Source: Caulobacteraceae bacterium
Lineage (GTDB): Bacteria; Pseudomonadota; Alphaproteobacteria; Caulobacterales; Caulobacteraceae
Direction of reading: 5' to 3'
Length of the DNA: 9,658 nt
NCBI GenBank assembly: GCA_947501315.1
Contig: CANMXH010000080.1
Coordinates: forward strand, 1-9,658
Shown here: positions 1 to 9,658 of the stretch, piece by piece
Position numbering within the stretch: position 1 is the first letter of the stretch
How the letters are laid out: the number at the start of each line of letters is the position of its first letter
The notes under the pieces: generated by a model
Database searches by the model: none
What the model was told of the DNA's origin: nothing
Seen by the model: the letters and a program-made list of their open reading frames with translations, nothing else
Position numbers and translations under genes: made by a program

Positions 1-8
1 ACCCGGGA

Positions 9-4205
<4,197 letters not shown>

Positions 4206-4211
4206 CTTGAG

Positions 4212-4217
4212 TTCCTT
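4212..4217 (-). promoter_or_regulatory. rpoC ribosome binding site
   Basis: On the minus strand AAGGAA lies 6 nt before the ATG at 4205, a good Shine-Dalgarno match. It decides the start against the longer frame that begins at a TTG at 4286, which has no comparable site and runs through repeat DNA. The site lies 3' of the hairpin at 4221-4235, so it should be exposed unless that hairpin refolds. Confidence 0.8.
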
Positions 4218-4220
4218 GCT

Positions 4221-4235
4221 GCGGCTCGGGGCCGC
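4221..4235 (-). other. small hairpin before the rpoC ribosome binding site
   Basis: GCGGC at 4221-4225 and GCCGC at 4231-4235 form a perfect 5-bp stem with a 5-nt loop. In the minus-strand transcript it ends 3 nt before the rpoC Shine-Dalgarno. All pairs are G-C, so it is plausible as RNA structure, but a 5-bp G-C repeat is also common by chance in such a GC-rich genome. Confidence 0.4.
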
Positions 4236-4236
4236 G

Positions 4237-4337
4237 AAAATAATAGTGGCGAGTGGCGAGTGGTGAGTGGCGAGTAAGGAAGGCAAACCCGGCGCTGAAT
4301 TTCTTCACTCGCCACTCGCCACTCATCACTCGCCACT
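4237..4337 (-). terminator. possible intrinsic terminator or attenuator between rpoB and rpoC
   Basis: In transcript sense, the long heptad hairpin (4337-4245) is followed directly by ATTATTTT (4244-4237), the most U-rich stretch of the gap in an otherwise GC-rich context. A stem plus U-rich tract resembles an intrinsic terminator. Against this, the tract is broken by A, the stem is far longer than a typical terminator and its loop is 31 nt. Full termination would separate rpoC from the rpoB promoter, so at most partial read-through control or an mRNA 3'-end stabiliser is likely. The tract also contains TATTAT (4240-4245), a 5/6 match to a -10 box, but no convincing -35 lies 17 nt upstream. 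Confidence 0.3.
4245..4337 (-). repeat. heptad-based long inverted repeat in the rpoB-rpoC gap
   Basis: The left arm (4245-4275) is four tandem heptads AGTGGCG plus AGT, with one variant AGTGGTG. The right arm (4307-4337) is the same array in reverse orientation, with one variant that reads AGTGATG on the minus strand. The arms match at 28 of 31 positions; in the minus-strand RNA one mismatch becomes G-U and two stay as A-C. The spacer is 31 nt (4276-4306). The RNA could form a stem of about 31 bp, long enough in principle for RNase III. The array translates in spurious frames as THHSPLAT or SGEWRV peptides; I recall similar peptides in mis-annotated proteobacterial ORFs, which suggests a dispersed repeat family, but this was not checked. 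Confidence 0.9.
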
Positions 4338-4354
4338 CTGAGGCGCTACGCGCC

Positions 4355-4358
<4 letters not shown>
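4338..4358 (-). other. perfect 9-bp hairpin overlapping the rpoB stop codon
   Basis: CTGAGGCGC (4338-4346) and GCGCCTCAG (4350-4358) are perfect reverse complements around a 3-nt loop, or an 8-bp stem with a 5-nt loop. The rpoB stop codon (4355-4357) lies in the 5' arm of the RNA hairpin. The 3' arm abuts the long heptad hairpin with no gap, so the two helices could stack. No U-run follows it, so it is not a standard terminator by itself. Terminating ribosomes would melt it, so it may form only after release of the ribosome. Confidence 0.65.
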
Positions 4359-8473
<4,115 letters not shown>

Positions 8474-8475
8474 TC

Positions 8476-8490
8476 TGTATTCCCAATACA
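8476..8490 (-). promoter_or_regulatory. hairpin presenting the rpoB Shine-Dalgarno bases
   Basis: TGTATT (8476-8481) and AATACA (8485-8490) form a perfect 6-bp stem around a 3-nt loop. In the minus-strand RNA the loop is GGG, and GGGA is the only Shine-Dalgarno-like sequence close to the rpoB ATG at 8473. The stem ends 2 nt before the start codon. Folding would leave GGG exposed in a tight loop but limit ribosome access, so it could tune initiation. The stem is A-U rich and weak. The repeat is seen directly; the role is inferred. Confidence 0.45.
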
Positions 8491-8492
8491 CT

Positions 8493-8542
8493 GCCCGGGC
8501 AGGCAGCGATCAATGCAGCAGCCACGGCTCCGCCTCCCGGGC
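8493..8542 (-). other. G-C rich hairpin in the rpoB leader
   Basis: GCCCGGGCAGGC (8493-8504) pairs with GCCTCCCGGGC (8532-8542) as 11 base pairs with one bulged base, around a 27-nt loop. In the transcript it lies just 5' of the small hairpin that holds the rpoB ribosome site. Its 3' arm includes the palindrome GCCCGGGC. It is the strongest structure I can see in the leader. It could affect mRNA stability or translation of rpoB; no known leader motif is recognised. Confidence 0.5.
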
Positions 8543-8610
8543 GACCCGTGACCATCGGTTTCGACGTCCACCCTCGGGCCTTGCGGCACCAGGACGTCTG
8601 AAATTGCAGG

Positions 8611-8628
8611 GCTCCTTGGGGGAGGAGC
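8611..8628 (-). other. rpoB leader hairpin with a buried AAGGAG
   Basis: GCTCCT (8611-8616) and AGGAGC (8623-8628) form a perfect 6-bp stem with a 6-nt loop. In the minus-strand RNA the 3' arm contains AAGGAG, a perfect Shine-Dalgarno sequence, paired with CUCCU. Downstream at start-codon distance there is only ATT, so no leader peptide can be supported. It may be chance or a small upstream regulatory structure. Confidence 0.35.
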
Positions 8629-8701
8629 GCGCCTTCGCACCGGTCGGAGGGCGACAAACCGGGCCTCGGCGCTTTCGCGCGTGTCTCATACTGAGTTAGC
8701 G

Positions 8702-8755
8702 GAACCGGGTCATATACTCGCTTTGGCGGCGAAATAAAGGCCATTTTCCCGGTTC
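8702..8755. repeat. AACCGGG repeats around the likely rpoB promoter
   Basis: GAACCGGG (8702-8709) and CCCGGTTC (8748-8755) are a perfect 8-bp inverted repeat 38 nt apart. A third AACCGGG copy lies at 8657-8663, so the three are spaced at 46 and 45 nt. The A-T rich interval between the arms is where a promoter would be expected. They could be operator half-sites for a regulator acting on one or both divergent genes. No known regulator site is recognised, and CCGG-rich words are frequent in this genome. Confidence 0.35.
8711..8738 (-). promoter_or_regulatory. tentative rpoB promoter
   Basis: On the minus strand TTTATT (8733-8738) and TATATG (8711-8716) are separated by 16 nt, with 4/6 matches to the -10 consensus and a weak -35. 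This is the most A-T rich stretch upstream of rpoB and would give a leader of about 230 nt. Alphaproteobacterial promoters often diverge from the E. coli consensus, so the exact boxes are uncertain; the 8693-8700 GCTAACTC box is an alternative. Confidence 0.22.
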
Positions 8756-8811
8756 GTTTACGATTGTGTGACGGCTTCACGGCGGTGGCCCGAGCCTGCT
8801 AGCGTCACCCC

Positions 8812-9354
8812 ATGACCCGCTCCCTTCTCATCACCGCCACCGCCCTGTCCCTGGCCGCCCTGTCCCTCGCCGCCTGCGCCACTGCACCTGAGCCGCTGGG
8901 ACCACCGACTTCCGAGGTCCGCGCCCCTGTGGGCACGCCCAGTCTGGAAGGCTGGAACGCGGGCAACGCCGCCTATCTGGTCTGGAACGGCAGCCGGCCG
9001 GGCTGGACCACGACGGCGTCCGGCCTGCAATACCGCCGGATCACGCCCGCAAATCCGGATGGGCGTCAGCCGGTCGCAACCGACACGGTTCGCGTCCACT
9101 ACCGCGGCACCTTCATCGACGGCCGCGAGTTCGACAGTTCCTGGACCCGCGGCGAACCGACGGAATTCCCCCTGAACCGGGTGATTCGCGGCTGGACCGA
9201 GGGCGTGGCCCTGATGCGCGAGGGGGAACGGTTCGAATTCGTCATCCCCGCCTCGCTCGGCTACGGCGAACGCTGGGTCGGCGGCGGCGAACTGCCCCCC
9301 AATTCCACCCTGCTGTTCACCGTGGAACTGCTGGAAGTGAAGCCGGCTACTTGA
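8812..9354 (+). CDS. FKBP-type peptidyl-prolyl cis-trans isomerase, lipoprotein
   Basis: The 180-aa protein probably speeds isomerisation of X-proline bonds during folding of envelope proteins. It starts with a hydrophobic signal peptide ending in the lipobox LAAC, so C22 should be lipidated and the protein anchored to a membrane facing the periplasm. A linker of about 50 residues follows. The FKBP domain runs from about residue 70 to 177, with VRVHYRGTFIDGREFDSSW and LGYGERWVGGGELPPNSTL. All pocket residues known from FKBP12 are present: Y97, F107, D108, F119, V124, I125, W128, Y151, F169, so it should be active and bind FK506-type ligands. It lacks the long dimerising N-terminal domain of FkpA/Mip types. 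There is no clear Shine-Dalgarno; GCTAGC (8798-8803) sits only 8 nt before the ATG, so a leaderless mRNA is possible. Divergent from rpoB; followed after 39 nt by the peptidase-like gene. Confidence 0.93.
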   Translation: MTRSLLITATALSLAALSLAACATAPEPLGPPTSEVRAPVGTPSLEGWNAGNAAYLVWNGSRPGWTTTASGLQYRRITPANPDGRQPVATDTVRVHYRGTFIDGREFDSSWTRGEPTEFPLNRVIRGWTEGVALMREGERFEFVIPASLGYGERWVGGGELPPNSTLLFTVELLEVKPAT

Positions 9355-9393
9355 GTCTTTTCTGTCCGCTCATCCCCCGTTCGAAAGCCCCCC

Positions 9394-9658
9394 ATGATGC
9401 GTCCCGCCGCCCGCCTGTTGCTCTCGGCCTGCGCCGCCGCCCTGGTATTCGGGGCCACCCCCGCCCTGGCCCAGGTCGGGACCCCCGCCCTGCCCCGGCC
9501 GCTCCCGGCCATCCCGGAACCCCAGGACCGCGCCTACCCCGGCACCATCGGCTACCACGTCGACGCCACCGACCTCGACCACAGGGTCATCCGGGTGCAG
9601 CAGACCATTCCGGTCACCGCCGGTGACCTGACCCTGCTCTATCCGAAATTCATCCCCG
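9394..9658 (+). CDS. secreted M61-family peptidase-like protein (N-terminal part)
   Basis: The frame is open to the window edge and gives 88 residues. The first 26 form a signal peptide (MMRPAARLLL, then an alanine-rich core) with a signal peptidase I site ALA before Q27. An LSAC at 10-13 looks like a lipobox, but the hydrophobic stretch before it is too short. After a proline-rich linker, the segment YHVDATDLDHRVIRVQQTIPV followed by LTLLYPKFIP resembles the N-terminal beta domain of M61 (glycyl aminopeptidase-like, often PDZ-containing) proteins, in which a YPKWLPG-type motif is typical. The HExxH zinc motif would lie beyond the window, so activity cannot be judged. The start may be either of two adjacent ATGs (9394 or 9397); GAAAG upstream is a weak ribosome site. 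Only 39 nt separate it from the FKBP gene, with no terminator visible, so the two are probably cotranscribed envelope proteins. Confidence 0.75.
   Translation, partial: MMRPAARLLLSACAAALVFGATPALAQVGTPALPRPLPAIPEPQDRAYPGTIGYHVDATDLDHRVIRVQQTIPVTAGDLTLLYPKFIP

Larger units (their letters stand above)
8474..8811. other. divergent intergenic region between rpoB and the FKBP gene
   Basis: This 338-nt stretch has no gene I can support. It should hold the rpoB promoter and leader on the minus strand and the promoter of the FKBP gene on the plus strand. The half near rpoB is G-C rich and contains three potential hairpins (8476-8490, 8493-8542, 8611-8628). The part around 8700-8760 is the most A-T rich and is framed by an 8-bp inverted repeat. 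On the minus strand GCTAACTC (8693-8700) matches 7 of 8 positions of the Caulobacter housekeeping -10 as I recall it (GCTANAWC), but no good -35 lies at the right distance. On the plus strand TTTACG (8757-8762) is a 5/6 match to a -35 with only a poor -10. No rplL end, tRNA or small protein gene is visible. Confidence 0.7.

Noticed and set aside
4206..4286. A 27-residue N-terminal extension of RpoC.
   Set aside because: It would start at TTG, translates the heptad repeat, and is not part of any beta' subunit I know; the ATG at 4205 has a strong ribosome site.
4245..4337. The heptad array as a CRISPR array or an insertion sequence end.
   Set aside because: The units are contiguous without spacers, only 7 nt long, and no transposase or cas gene is present.
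8474..8491. A six-residue N-terminal extension of RpoB starting at GTG.
   Set aside because: The sequence there forms the small hairpin with the ribosome-site bases; the ATG at 8473 gives a more usual start.
9351..9626. A plus-strand frame overlapping the start of the peptidase-like gene.
   Set aside because: It is a shadow in another frame, rich in R, P, G and H; the frame from 9394 has a signal peptide and family-like sequence.

Overview
The window comes from a GC-rich alphaproteobacterium, most likely of the Caulobacterales (Brevundimonas or a close relative). The clues are the character of the RpoB and RpoC proteins (an alphaproteobacterial RpoB with a short N-terminal extension before the FTGKKRIR block), the strong G/C preference at third codon positions, and the neighbouring FKBP lipoprotein and M61-like peptidase genes. 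The genus is inferred from memory of such proteins and was not checked by a search.

Layout. Positions 9-4205 (minus strand) hold a complete rpoC for the RNA polymerase beta' subunit (1398 aa). Positions 4355-8473 (minus) hold a complete rpoB for the beta subunit (1372 aa). Both subunits show intact catalytic and metal-binding motifs and read as functional core genes. On the minus strand rpoB comes first and rpoC follows after a 149-nt gap, the usual rpoBC order. The rplJ-rplL genes that often precede rpoB are not next to it here. A 338-nt intergenic region (8474-8811) separates rpoB from a divergent pair on the plus strand: an FKBP-type peptidyl-prolyl isomerase lipoprotein (8812-9354) and, 39 nt further on, the start of a secreted M61-family peptidase-like protein (9394 to the window edge, truncated).

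The non-coding DNA is the least ordinary part. The rpoB-rpoC gap is almost wholly made of potential hairpins: a perfect 9-bp hairpin overlapping the rpoB stop codon, then a 31-nt inverted repeat built from four AGTGGCG heptads per arm in opposite orientation, then an AUUAUUUU tract, then a 5-bp hairpin next to the rpoC ribosome binding site. This could work as an RNA-processing site, a partial attenuator or a mobile/expanding repeat in the middle of an essential operon. The rpoB leader also contains several hairpins, one of which places the likely Shine-Dalgarno bases in its loop.

The coding content is otherwise conserved housekeeping sequence. I see no new defence, mobile or biosynthetic system, and no tRNA, rRNA, CRISPR or insertion sequence.
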